A stretch of 64,000 bases of DNA, taken from Bradyrhizobium ontarionense. GTDB lineage: Bacteria > Pseudomonadota > Alphaproteobacteria > Rhizobiales > Xanthobacteraceae. Below the pieces are notes generated by a model. It ran no database searches, was not told the origin of the DNA, and saw only the letters and a program-made list of their open reading frames with translations. Positions 56,427-64,000 of this stretch are shown piece by piece. How positions within the stretch are numbered: the first letter of the stretch is position 1; each line of letters starts with the position of its first letter. The stretch lies in assembly GCF_021088345.1 (NCBI RefSeq), contig NZ_CP088156.1:2852001-2916000 (forward strand), read 5' to 3'. Both the position numbers and the translations under genes were made by a program.

Positions 56427-59297
56427 TCAATCAGGCGCGGCGAGCCTGGCGCAATCACTGAGCAATTTCCTGGCGTTGACGAAATCAGGGCAACTGAAGC
56501 CTTCGGTACGATTCGCCAAGACGTCCTCCAAGAGCTCCACGGACGCCTGGAACCTTCGCTGCGAGCGCCACAGGCCGGCCAAGCTCGTCGCCGTTCGCAA
56601 TTCCCACGCGCGGGCTCCGCTTGCCTTCGCGGCTTCGAGGGATTGAATAAAAAGAACCTCCGCCCTGGGCATGTCTTTCATAGTTTCGGCCATAAACACG
56701 TGACCTTTGATGCGAAGAAGCTCGGCGGCATTGAACATGTCTCCGTTTCGCGCCACCGTAGCAAGTGCGTCGTCCGCCGCCTCAAGCGCTTCCCTCGTTT
56801 GACCCGCCATCAGCAGCCCCTCAGCTAACGCACTCTTGAAGGCCGTCGTCATCAGTTCATAACGATGCGAACGCGTCTCTATGAGTGCGTATCTCAGCAT
56901 CGGCAGTCCAGCTTGATGGTCACCTCGCATAACCGCGAGATAGCCTCGTACGCCAATTCCCGCCGCCTCATAGGCCACTATTGCGCGATTACGCGCGTGA
57001 TCGATCAGTCGCTCTATGCTCTGCTCTGCGTTTTCCCAGTCTCCGTTCCAGAGATAGACTGAAACAGCCCAAATAAGTGCGATGCAAAGCGTAAGGGGAT
57101 GATTCAATTTTCCGGCCTCAACCGAGACCTGCCGAGCCAATTCGGTGGCCCGGTCGGCGTATCCAAGCAGCCAGAGCGTGCGCGCCAGGCAGATTCCAGC
57201 GCGGTTTCGATAATCAAGACCAAGACGGAGTGAATCGACATGTTTTGAAGCGGGGATGTGCCTGACAGCCGATTCCAAGTACCCGCGCGCCTGCTCGAGC
57301 TCCTCCATAAGATGATGCGAGACCCCCAGAAGGGAGTTTGCAGCCGCTAGCGCCCCCGGGTCATTCATCTTCAGTGCAACTGGCTCACTGCGTTCGGCAA
57401 ATTTGAGGGCCTCGCGAAAATTCCCGGTTCTGTAGTGAAACAGATGCAGGCGACCGATCAATTGCAATTGACTTGGCAAATCCTCCAAGCCCTCGGCCAC
57501 TTCAAGTCCCCTTTCAAGTGATGTCCGGGCCTCCTCATTATTGCCTTGCGAAAACATGAGTGAGAGACCAAGCGCCGCCTGCAAGGTCACCTCTCGAGAC
57601 GTACCCCGGCTCAAGTCATCCAGATTGACGATTGCCAGCTCCGTCCAGCGACGACATTCTGTAACCAGCGACGACTCAAGCAGCAGTGGAGCGGCCGCGG
57701 CGGCCAGTGCAATACCGATCGACTTTTCGGTCTGAAGAAAGCACCACTCCAAGGCAGCACGCATGTTGCCGAGGTGGGGATCGTAAGCGGAGCCCCCATC
57801 AAGACTTACCTCGGTCAGCCGAACGATGTCGTGCTGTTCGGCCCACGTCAGATAAAAGATGGCATGTCGCTGAAAGACGCCGTTGTCGTCGTCGCAATCC
57901 ATGAGCTTCGATAAGGCGTACGCGCGAGTGGTATCGAGCAGACGATAGCGCGCCTCCGATGACCCTGAAACTACCGCTATCAGCGACTTGTCTACCAGGC
58001 TTCCGACGGCTTCGAACGCGAGTTCCTCGCTGAGATCATCCGGCCCGACCACGGCAATGACGGCTCGCATCGAGAAATAACCGACGAAGACGGATGACCT
58101 CCGAAGGACAAGCGATTCGTTATCGGAGAGCAGACCATAACTCCAATCCAGCGCGGCTGCCAACGTCTGGTGACGCTGCAAAGCAGTGCGCCGTCCCTGG
58201 CCCAGTAGCCTGAACCTGTCGTCGAGCAGAGCAGCGGTTCCCTTGATTCCGAAGGCGGTCACTCGGCTTGCAGCGATTTCAATGGCCAGTGCTATTCCGT
58301 CCAATCGTCGACAAATTTCTCCGACTGTCGGCGCATCAGCATCGTTCAATTCAAACGATGACCCACTCGCGAGAACGCGGTCCACGAACAATTGCGCCGC
58401 CGGAAACGCAAGCACGTCTGAAACTGTCTGCACATTCAGGGGAGGATTTTCCAATGACGGCAGTTGGAGAACATATTCTCCCTCCACCCGCAGCGCCTCG
58501 CGACTCGTCGCGAGAATTCGCACGTTCGGTGCGTGCTGAAAGACGTGCTCGGCGAGTGCCGCCGCGGAGGTGATGACGTGCTCGCAACTATCGAGTACCA
58601 GCAACATGCTCTTGTCGCGGATAAAACTGATGATTGCCGGCGTTGGATCATCGGATTGAACCATTAGACCTAGCGTCGACGCCACAGCCGTCGGCACAAG
58701 CATGGGATCGTTAAGAGGCCCCAGGTCGAAGAACGCCACGGCGCCGTCGATCTGCGGGTTGCTCTCATGGGCTGCGGCTATGGCCACCGTCGTCTTGCCG
58801 ATCCCGCCCGGTCCAACAATCGTGACGAAGCGATCCTCAAAGAGCATCTCGCAGACTTTTTTGACCACTTCATCGCGACCGATCATTCGACTGAGGCGGG
58901 GTGGCAGGCCATAGTTCGGCTCGACAACTCGATTGTGATCTTCTGCCTCTGCGCTCATTCGATATGATACAGGACAAACGAAACTGTACCCTTTGCCCGG
59001 TACCGTGGCGACAAATCTGGCGCCAGCTTCTCCTTCACCCAAGACTTTGCGTAACACGCCGATGTGGAATCGCAGGCTGCCGGCATCGACGGTCACATCC
59101 GACCAGACGCGCGCCATCAGATCTTTTTTGTCGACGACGCTGCCCGCCTGCTCCAAGAGCACAAGAAGAATATCCAGCGCGCGCGGGGTCAGATGTACCG
59201 GCGTCGCACCTTTTTTTAGAACTCGCTCACTCACCCGCAGTATAAACGGGCCGAACGACACTTCATCCTCCTGCGACGACAAATCCTGAGGAATCAT
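56427..59297 (-). CDS. winged-helix transcriptional regulator with NB-ARC-like ATPase and TPR region
   Basis: 956 residues. Residues 15-110 form an OmpR-type winged helix (LTPRALDILLVLLEQAGSVVDKKDLMARVW; GKGYSFVCPV). Residues 135-450 form an AAA/NB-ARC-like module with Walker A VGPGGIGKTT (161-170) and Walker B MLLVLDSCEHVI. The rest is a long helical TPR-like region. Such proteins lack a receiver domain and may sense ligands through the TPR part. Base composition is slightly less GC-rich than its neighbours, so it may be acquired. Targets may be the adjacent genes. Confidence 0.9.
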   Translation of the reverse strand: MIPQDLSSQEDEVSFGPFILRVSERVLKKGATPVHLTPRALDILLVLLEQAGSVVDKKDLMARVWSDVTVDAGSLRFHIGVLRKVLGEGEAGARFVATVPGKGYSFVCPVSYRMSAEAEDHNRVVEPNYGLPPRLSRMIGRDEVVKKVCEMLFEDRFVTIVGPGGIGKTTVAIAAAHESNPQIDGAVAFFDLGPLNDPMLVPTAVASTLGLMVQSDDPTPAIISFIRDKSMLLVLDSCEHVITSAAALAEHVFQHAPNVRILATSREALRVEGEYVLQLPSLENPPLNVQTVSDVLAFPAAQLFVDRVLASGSSFELNDADAPTVGEICRRLDGIALAIEIAASRVTAFGIKGTAALLDDRFRLLGQGRRTALQRHQTLAAALDWSYGLLSDNESLVLRRSSVFVGYFSMRAVIAVVGPDDLSEELAFEAVGSLVDKSLIAVVSGSSEARYRLLDTTRAYALSKLMDCDDDNGVFQRHAIFYLTWAEQHDIVRLTEVSLDGGSAYDPHLGNMRAALEWCFLQTEKSIGIALAAAAAPLLLESSLVTECRRWTELAIVNLDDLSRGTSREVTLQAALGLSLMFSQGNNEEARTSLERGLEVAEGLEDLPSQLQLIGRLHLFHYRTGNFREALKFAERSEPVALKMNDPGALAAANSLLGVSHHLMEELEQARGYLESAVRHIPASKHVDSLRLGLDYRNRAGICLARTLWLLGYADRATELARQVSVEAGKLNHPLTLCIALIWAVSVYLWNGDWENAEQSIERLIDHARNRAIVAYEAAGIGVRGYLAVMRGDHQAGLPMLRYALIETRSHRYELMTTAFKSALAEGLLMAGQTREALEAADDALATVARNGDMFNAAELLRIKGHVFMAETMKDMPRAEVLFIQSLEAAKASGARAWELRTATSLAGLWRSQRRFQASVELLEDVLANRTEGFSCPDFVNARKLLSDCARLAAPD

Positions 59298-59602
59298 TCG
59301 GAATTTCCCACTGAGGCACGCCGACAGCCCTATTTTTCTAGATCATTGCTTATCTAAATCAGAGACATAAACGATCTCAGGTACATTGTACGCAATCAAC
59401 CTGCGACACAATGCAACAGATCGCCCATCGTAGCCCCCAAAGGGACAAGGCCACTCTCTTGCCGCGCGTTGCGGCGGGCATTTTGTATCCTTCACGTCCG
59501 CGAGTGAGCGAAACGTACAAAGTCGAGTAGATTCATTCAAGTACTTGCCATCGAATACGCTCTAGATGCCCGGACGAGCCCTGCGGATCATCGGAGGCTA
59601 AG
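59298..59602. other. 305-bp AT-rich divergent promoter region
   Basis: No gene. The first 150 bases are AT-rich relative to the window and include the palindrome GTACATTGTAC at 59381-59391. The region separates the regulator gene from the divergent MBL-fold gene and probably contains both promoters. Confidence 0.5.
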
Positions 59603-60568
59603 ATGAGCCAAGTGTCACAATTGACAAGGCGACGCTTTTGTTTGTGTTGCGTAGCATCGGCTACCTTTGCATCCGGTGGAGGGTGGCTGACTCCTCGGGC
59701 CGCGTATGCCGAAGCAAGGAACATCGTGGACATGATCCGCACGGATGCAGCCACGGCAGCCATCAAAGTCCATAAATTGCGCGGTGGCGTAAGCGTCCTC
59801 GAAGGATCCGGGGGCAATGTCGGCGTGCTCAGCGGACCGGACGGCAAGGTCATGATCGACGCCGGAATCACGGCTTCGAAGCCCAGAATGCTGGAGGCGC
59901 TGGCCAGTCTTGGAAACGAGCCCGTACGGCATCTCATCAACACGCATTGGCATTTCGACCACGCCGACGGCAACGAGTGGGTTCATGCTCAGGGCGCAGC
60001 CATTGCAGCTCACGAGAACACACGAAAACATTTGAAGACGATGCAGCGCGTCGAGGACTGGGACTTTGATTTCCCGGCCTTGGCGCCGAGCGCCATTCCC
60101 ACGGAGGTCTTTTCCGAAAGGAAACAGCTGACGGTGAACCGGTCCACGATCGAACTTCAGTATTATGGACCTGCTCACACCGACAGCGACATATCGGTCC
60201 ATTTCGTGGAAGCCGACATCCTGCACGTTGCGGACACCTTTTGGAACGGGATCTACCCTTTCATCGACTACTCGACCGGCGGAAGCATCGACGGCATGAT
60301 CCGCGCAGCGGACGCGAATTTGGCGAAGGCCAGTGGAACAACGATCGTGATCGCAGGGCACGGTTCCCCGGTCAGCAATCGCGCTGGTCTACAAGACTAT
60401 CGCGACATGCTGGTCACCATCCGCGACAACGTCGCGAGGCTCAAGAAGCAGGAGAAGACGCTTGATGCGGTGGTCGCTGCCAGGCCGACCGCGGCCTTCG
60501 ACGGGAAATGGGGCCAATTCGTCATCACGCCGGCCCTGTTCACCAAGCTGGTCTATGAGGGCGTCTAA
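59603..60568 (+). CDS. exported metallo-beta-lactamase-fold hydrolase
   Basis: 321 residues with a Tat-like signal (LTRRRFCLCCVAS) and a cleavage site near AAYA-EARN. Metal motifs: NTHWHFDHADGN, the His in YYGPAHTDSDIS, the Asp in VADTFWNG and the His in AGHGSP. The group resembles quinoprotein relay system and SoxH-like MBL proteins. No close link to the other MBL protein at 48783 is visible beyond fold. It is followed by a small membrane operon. Confidence 0.88.
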   Translation: MSQVSQLTRRRFCLCCVASATFASGGGWLTPRAAYAEARNIVDMIRTDAATAAIKVHKLRGGVSVLEGSGGNVGVLSGPDGKVMIDAGITASKPRMLEALASLGNEPVRHLINTHWHFDHADGNEWVHAQGAAIAAHENTRKHLKTMQRVEDWDFDFPALAPSAIPTEVFSERKQLTVNRSTIELQYYGPAHTDSDISVHFVEADILHVADTFWNGIYPFIDYSTGGSIDGMIRAADANLAKASGTTIVIAGHGSPVSNRAGLQDYRDMLVTIRDNVARLKKQEKTLDAVVAARPTAAFDGKWGQFVITPALFTKLVYEGV

Positions 60569-60712
60569 TCCGACAGCTCGCAAATGGAGAGATTCTCGTA
60601 GGCACGTTCCGCGATCGCGACGAGGGCTCGTAAGACGAGACAAGCGGATCTATGAGCTCGAGACCGAACTTAAGCTGCTGAAGCAGGCGAATCCGTCAGA
60701 GGGAGCACTGAA

Positions 60713-61054
60713 ATGATCGCCCCCCAAAAGGAAACGGTTTTTGCCGCCGGGACCACGACGGCGAATGCCCGTCTTGGCGTGGGATCCTGGGCCATCATCG
60801 TGATTTTGGTCGCGCTTCTGGGAGCATCAGGCTTCGTCGCCTACCTCGGCTGGAGACTTGGAAGTGGCGTTGAAGTGACGACCTCGGGCTACGTCTCGAT
60901 GGCTCTGGGCGTGGTCCTTTCACTGGCCGTCGGGTTCGGGCTCATGGGCCTGGTGTTCTACAGCAGCCGTGGCGGCTACGACGAGCCTCCGGTGTTCATC
61001 ACGACCGAGGGCGACTCCGAATCCTCCGTCGGTAACGCCGGCGACAACAAATGA
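60713..61054 (+). CDS. small membrane protein, function unknown
   Basis: 113 residues with two transmembrane helices (WAIIVILVALLGASGFVAYLG and MALGVVLSLAVGFGLMGLVF) and an acidic C-terminal tail (EGDSESSVGNAGDNK). GAGGGAG lies upstream of the ATG. The stop overlaps the DUF202 start by four bases, so the two membrane proteins probably work together. No family recognised. Confidence 0.7.
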   Translation: MIAPQKETVFAAGTTTANARLGVGSWAIIVILVALLGASGFVAYLGWRLGSGVEVTTSGYVSMALGVVLSLAVGFGLMGLVFYSSRGGYDEPPVFITTEGDSESSVGNAGDNK

Positions 61055-61434
61055 TACGCAACTTCCGGGATCATGCCGCGAACGAGCGCACGTTCCTGGC
61101 CTGGATACGGACGGCCATCGCCGTCATGGCATTCGGATTCCTGATCGAAAGATTCGATCTGATGCTGGAGGCCGCCGGCTTGGCCGCTGGCGCTGCCACA
61201 CCGCGTCCGCCGGAGCGTGAACTCGCAGACATAGCGGGACTCTCGGCGATCGCCGTGGGAACGCTTCTGTTTGTCCTCGCGACCGTTCGCTTTCTGCGGA
61301 ACGCGACCATGATCGACAACGAGGAGGAGCGCCAGATCCGCGGCTCACGCATGGACATCGTGCTGGGCGGGCTACTCAGTGTGATGGGAATTGCGCTGCT
61401 GGTGTACCTGTCCCACCTCTACACAGCCAAGTGA
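61051..61434 (+). CDS. DUF202/YidH family membrane protein
   Basis: 127 residues with three transmembrane helices. The family signature is at the start: RDHAANERTFLAWIRTAIAVMAFGFLIERF, with the second helix LSAIAVGTLLFVLATVRFL. The function of DUF202/YidH proteins is unknown. It is coupled to the preceding small membrane protein. Confidence 0.88.
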   Translation: MIRNFRDHAANERTFLAWIRTAIAVMAFGFLIERFDLMLEAAGLAAGAATPRPPERELADIAGLSAIAVGTLLFVLATVRFLRNATMIDNEEERQIRGSRMDIVLGGLLSVMGIALLVYLSHLYTAK

Positions 61435-61484
61435 GCCTCGATCGACATCGAGGCGGTGTTCACGGCACCGACGCCGTGGGGCTA

Positions 61485-61988
61485 CTATTTCTCCAACGCG
61501 ACCTCGGCTGCAATGCCCTCGAGCAGCTTCGACATCGCCTCGATTGCGGCTTTGGCATCGGGGCTCGCGGCGTGCCTAGCGGCGATCCAGGCCGGATCAT
61601 TATACGACAACCATGTGATGCCGTTTGCATCCTGCCAGACCAGCGCCTTCAGCGGCAGATCGATGCCCGCGGTCTGGGCCGCCTGCATGACCGGGGTTCC
61701 GCCCTTCGCATTCCCGAAGATCAGCAGGTCGGTCGGGCGCAGCGGCTGATTGACCTCCGCGGCGCCGGCCGCGTGATCGACCCGCGCGAAGATGGTCAGG
61801 CCTCGCCTGGACACTGCGGACTCGAGCCGCCCCACGGTCTCCTTCGGCTCGTAGTTGCTCTTCTGACTGATCAATCCTTCGGCGGCCATGGCGTTTGCTC
61901 CTGAGAGGTGGGCGAAAAAAAAGACGATTTTTGCTGCGAGCAAAAGCCGTTGCGAGCGGCGGAATTGCGAGTTTGTCGCGTTCGCCAT
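61485..61988 (-). CDS. exported DUF302 protein
   Basis: 167 residues from MANATNSQF, with a signal peptide ending near NAMA-AEGL. The DUF302 core is visible: ESAVSRRGLTIFARVDHAAGA, LRPTDLLIFGNAKGGTPVMQA, DLPLKALVWQD and NGITWLSYNDP. The fold is known but no activity is established. It follows the cytochrome c gene by seven bases, so it probably belongs to the sulfite dehydrogenase operon. Confidence 0.85.
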   Translation of the reverse strand: MANATNSQFRRSQRLLLAAKIVFFFAHLSGANAMAAEGLISQKSNYEPKETVGRLESAVSRRGLTIFARVDHAAGAAEVNQPLRPTDLLIFGNAKGGTPVMQAAQTAGIDLPLKALVWQDANGITWLSYNDPAWIAARHAASPDAKAAIEAMSKLLEGIAAEVALEK

Positions 61989-61995
61989 GGAGAAC

Positions 61996-62529
61996 CTATT
62001 TCCTGCTTCTGCTGAATTCCGGTTCCGGGATGAAGCCGTCCCGGTTGGGCATACGAATTTCAGGCAGTGAGTGGTCATCGAGTTTGCCCTCCGGAGGCAG
62101 GATCCCGTTGAGGCTGAGAATGTAGGCGGCAACCGCGTAGGTATCGTCGACGCTGAGCGATCCAGGCGCCTGATAGGGCATGGCCCTGTGGATGTAGTCG
62201 AACAGGGTCGTGGCGTACGGCCAGAAGCTTCCCACCGTCTTCACGGGCATGGCCGAGGCCAGTGTCCCTTGCCCGCCGGCCAGCCGATCCTTGATGCCGC
62301 CAACTCCATTGTCCCCATGGCAGGCCGCGCAGTTGTCCGCGAAAACTTCCTTGCCTTTGGCCACCGTGCCGCTGCCTTGCGGCAGACCTTTGCCGTCCGG
62401 CCGAACGTCGATGTCCCACAGCGAGATTTCGGCCGGGGTCGCCGGGCGACCGAATTCCGACGCCACTGCCGAGGAGACGAGGGCGAACGCCATCGCGCCC
62501 GAAAGCGGCGCCATTCTACGACAGGACAT
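61996..62529 (-). CDS. mono-heme cytochrome c, partner of the SoxC-like enzyme
   Basis: 177 residues with a signal peptide and one heme motif, CAACH, in FADNCAACHGDNGVGG. The axial Met may be in HRAMPYQAP. A segment ILSLNGILPPEGKLDD follows, as in SoxD-type cytochromes. Typical SoxD is longer and carries a second heme domain, so this is a short form. The gene overlaps soxC by 14 bases and is likely the electron acceptor of that enzyme. Confidence 0.85.
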   Translation of the reverse strand: MSCRRMAPLSGAMAFALVSSAVASEFGRPATPAEISLWDIDVRPDGKGLPQGSGTVAKGKEVFADNCAACHGDNGVGGIKDRLAGGQGTLASAMPVKTVGSFWPYATTLFDYIHRAMPYQAPGSLSVDDTYAVAAYILSLNGILPPEGKLDDHSLPEIRMPNRDGFIPEPEFSRSRK

Positions 62530-63772
62530 TTTCGACCCTTCCCGCCTGGTCGATGCTCCAGGTCTGCTGGGCGTTGTAATGAAACAGGGCGTTCGTCCCC
62601 ATCGTGGCGATGAAGGAGTCCCGGTCTGGCTGCACGTTGCCCTTGTCGTCGATCGAGCGGCTGACGATCTTCGTCGGCTTGCCGTCCCAGATCCAATCCA
62701 TCTGGAAGCGTGTCTGGGCTTTCGGCAGAGCTGGAAGGTTCAGTTGAGCTTCCTGCCAGCTCTTCGCGCCGTCGGTGCTGATGTCCACCCTGGCGATCTT
62801 GCCGTGGCCGCTCCAGGCCAGTCCCGAAATGCGATTGTATCCCGGCCGTATCTGCATGGTGCCCGACGGCTGCGTGATGACTGAGTTGGTCTCCATCCGC
62901 AGTTGGAATTGCCTGGCCTTCCCGTTCGCGAGAAGCTGCGTGTAACGGGCCGTCTCCCACCGGGTCATCCATGGCTGGTCGCCGAATTTCAGACGACGCA
63001 GCCATTTGATGTTCAGATTGCCCTCCATGCCGGGCAGGATCAGTCGGATGGGAAAACCGTGCGCCGGTCTGATCGGTTCCCCGTTCTGCCCGTAAGCGAC
63101 GATCGCCTCATCGACGATCTCCTGGGTGAGCGGAATGCTGCGGGCCACGCCGGCGGCGTCTCCACCCTCGGCGAGCATCCACGTGGCAGCCGTCTCCTTC
63201 TCCACAAGACCAAGAATGAACTTCAGCGGCACGCCGGTCCATTCGCTGGTGCTGACCAGCCCATGCGTGTTCTGAACGGTGAGATTGCCGTCGGCCTTCT
63301 TCCAATTCTCCCAGCCGTTGCCGGTGCACTCCAGAAAGGCGATGCGGGATGTTGCCGGCATGGCCTTCAAGTCCTCGACGGAGAAGACCACTTGTTTGCG
63401 GACCATGCCGTGCACGAGCAGCCGGTGCTTGGAGGGGTCAAGGTCGGCTGCGCCCGAATGACTTCGCTCGTAGTGCAGGTCGGACGGCGTGATTGCGCCC
63501 ACGAGCTTCTGCAACGGGGCTTTTGAGTTGATGGCGTCGGCGGGATCGACGTTGCGGCGCCTTGGACCCGCCTCCGGGATCCGTCCGATCTGCACGTATT
63601 TCGACCGCGCGCTGAGCGCGCCCAAATCGGCTCCCGGCTCGCGAGTAGGCACGTCCGCGAGCGTTTCTGCCGACGCACGTCCCGCGACCGTACCTCCAAC
63701 GATACCCGTCGATGCGGCAGCGAGGAATTGTCTTCGATTCCACGCGACTTCGCTTCCATTTCGTTCCGGCAT
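62516..63772 (-). CDS. SoxC-like sulfite dehydrogenase, molybdopterin subunit
   Basis: 418 residues with a Tat signal (NRRQFLAAAST). The sulfite-oxidase core has FLECTGNGWENW, in which the Cys is the likely molybdenum ligand, PIRPAHGFPIRLILPG, and MEGNLNIKWLRRLKFGDQPWM. The C-terminal dimerisation domain follows (RISGLAWSGHGKIARVDISTDG). Length and motifs match SoxC. No other sox gene is present, so it is more likely a stand-alone sulfite dehydrogenase with its cytochrome than part of a thiosulfate pathway. Confidence 0.9.
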   Translation of the reverse strand: MPERNGSEVAWNRRQFLAAASTGIVGGTVAGRASAETLADVPTREPGADLGALSARSKYVQIGRIPEAGPRRRNVDPADAINSKAPLQKLVGAITPSDLHYERSHSGAADLDPSKHRLLVHGMVRKQVVFSVEDLKAMPATSRIAFLECTGNGWENWKKADGNLTVQNTHGLVSTSEWTGVPLKFILGLVEKETAATWMLAEGGDAAGVARSIPLTQEIVDEAIVAYGQNGEPIRPAHGFPIRLILPGMEGNLNIKWLRRLKFGDQPWMTRWETARYTQLLANGKARQFQLRMETNSVITQPSGTMQIRPGYNRISGLAWSGHGKIARVDISTDGAKSWQEAQLNLPALPKAQTRFQMDWIWDGKPTKIVSRSIDDKGNVQPDRDSFIATMGTNALFHYNAQQTWSIDQAGRVENVLS

Positions 63773-63907
63773 ACCGTTGTCCTTCCTTCACCCAGGACCG
63801 AGCCGAAGTCCGGTGCATCTTGTCCCGGTCCGGTCGACATTCGACTTGAACAGACATCGCCTTAGGTAAGGATTCGGCTGCGGCGACCTCGAACCTCGTG
63901 GGGACGA

Positions 63908-64000
63908 TCAGACCTGGGCAGCGCCGCCGTCCACGAACAGTTCGGCGCCGTTGACGAAGGAGCTTTTGTCGGACGCCAGGAAAAGGACCGCCTCGGCGAT
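63908..64000 (-). CDS. short-chain dehydrogenase/reductase, C-terminal end (partial)
   Basis: Only the last 30 codons and the stop are in the window; the gene runs off the right edge. The peptide [18 protein letters not shown] followed by [12 protein letters not shown] is the standard C-terminus of classical SDR enzymes, including the Phe-Leu-Ala-Ser-Asp and Asp-Gly-Gly blocks. Substrate and length cannot be judged. Confidence 0.85.
   Translation of the reverse strand: MAEAVLFLASDKSSFVNGAELFVDGGAAQV

Noticed and set aside
60555..60716. A 53-codon frame ending in ATGA overlap with the small membrane protein gene, with a coiled-coil-like end (RIYELETELKLLKQA).
   Set aside because: The first half is Arg-rich and overlaps the end of the MBL-fold gene; no ribosome binding site or family supports it. 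It could be a fragment.

Overview
The window is high-GC DNA with long, tightly packed operons, and gene content typical of a Bradyrhizobium/Rhodopseudomonas-type alphaproteobacterium: a complete type II secretion locus, a compact che operon, molybdenum hydroxylases, and urea-carboxylase-associated (DUF1989) proteins. The genus is inferred from gene content and base composition only; no rRNA or tRNA gene was seen.

Layout. (1) 1-7138: a 2OG-Fe(II) oxygenase, a small exported protein, an exported PHP/DUF3604-like protein with a His/Trp-rich tail, then a coupled operon of a membrane-anchored parvulin and three HupE/UreJ-type membrane proteins, and a minimal prepilin peptidase. (2) 7161-18416: a type II secretion system, with gspE-F-G-H-I-J-K-L-M and a GspN/GspC-like gene on the minus strand and the secretin gspD plus a Sel1-repeat protein on the plus strand. 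(3) 18582-21800: two exported phosphoesterases of different folds, the second behind a three-unit Pho-box-like array; they are good candidates for cargo of the adjacent secretion system. (4) 22456-35650: two divergent operons that look like one catabolic pathway. The minus arm encodes a nitroreductase, a polar-amino-acid-type ABC importer, RidA and three DUF1989 proteins. The plus arm encodes a COG3964-type amidohydrolase and a three-subunit molybdenum hydroxylase. A marR gene sits between them, and a nearly identical palindrome lies upstream of each arm. I consider this the best candidate for an undescribed system. (5) 35863-45583: a che operon (STAS, cheY, cheA, cheW, mcp, cheW, cheR, cheB, and a soluble MCP-like protein with two degenerate signalling tips). 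(6) 46027-48209: small unknowns, a DUF1330 protein and a divergent LysR regulator. (7) 48783-64000: an accessory block of exported or stress-type genes (metallo-beta-lactamase-fold proteins, Dps, DUF6130, three alpha/beta hydrolases, cytochrome P460, DUF202, DUF302, a SoxC-like sulfite dehydrogenase with a mono-heme cytochrome) with AraC and winged-helix/ATPase regulators; it ends in the 3' part of a short-chain dehydrogenase gene cut by the window edge.

How the parts fit. Many genes in regions 2, 4 and 5 overlap by 1-8 bases (ATGA, GTGA, TGATG), so they are probably translationally coupled. Region 1-3 is rich in secreted proteins whose mature N-terminus starts with His or whose C-terminus is His/Asp-rich, suggesting a metal-handling and phosphate-scavenging surface role served by the secretion system. 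Region 4 encodes uptake, hydroxylation, hydrolytic ring opening and C-N bond cleavage, as expected for use of a nitrogen heterocycle or amidine-type compound as a nitrogen source. The substrate is not determinable from sequence.
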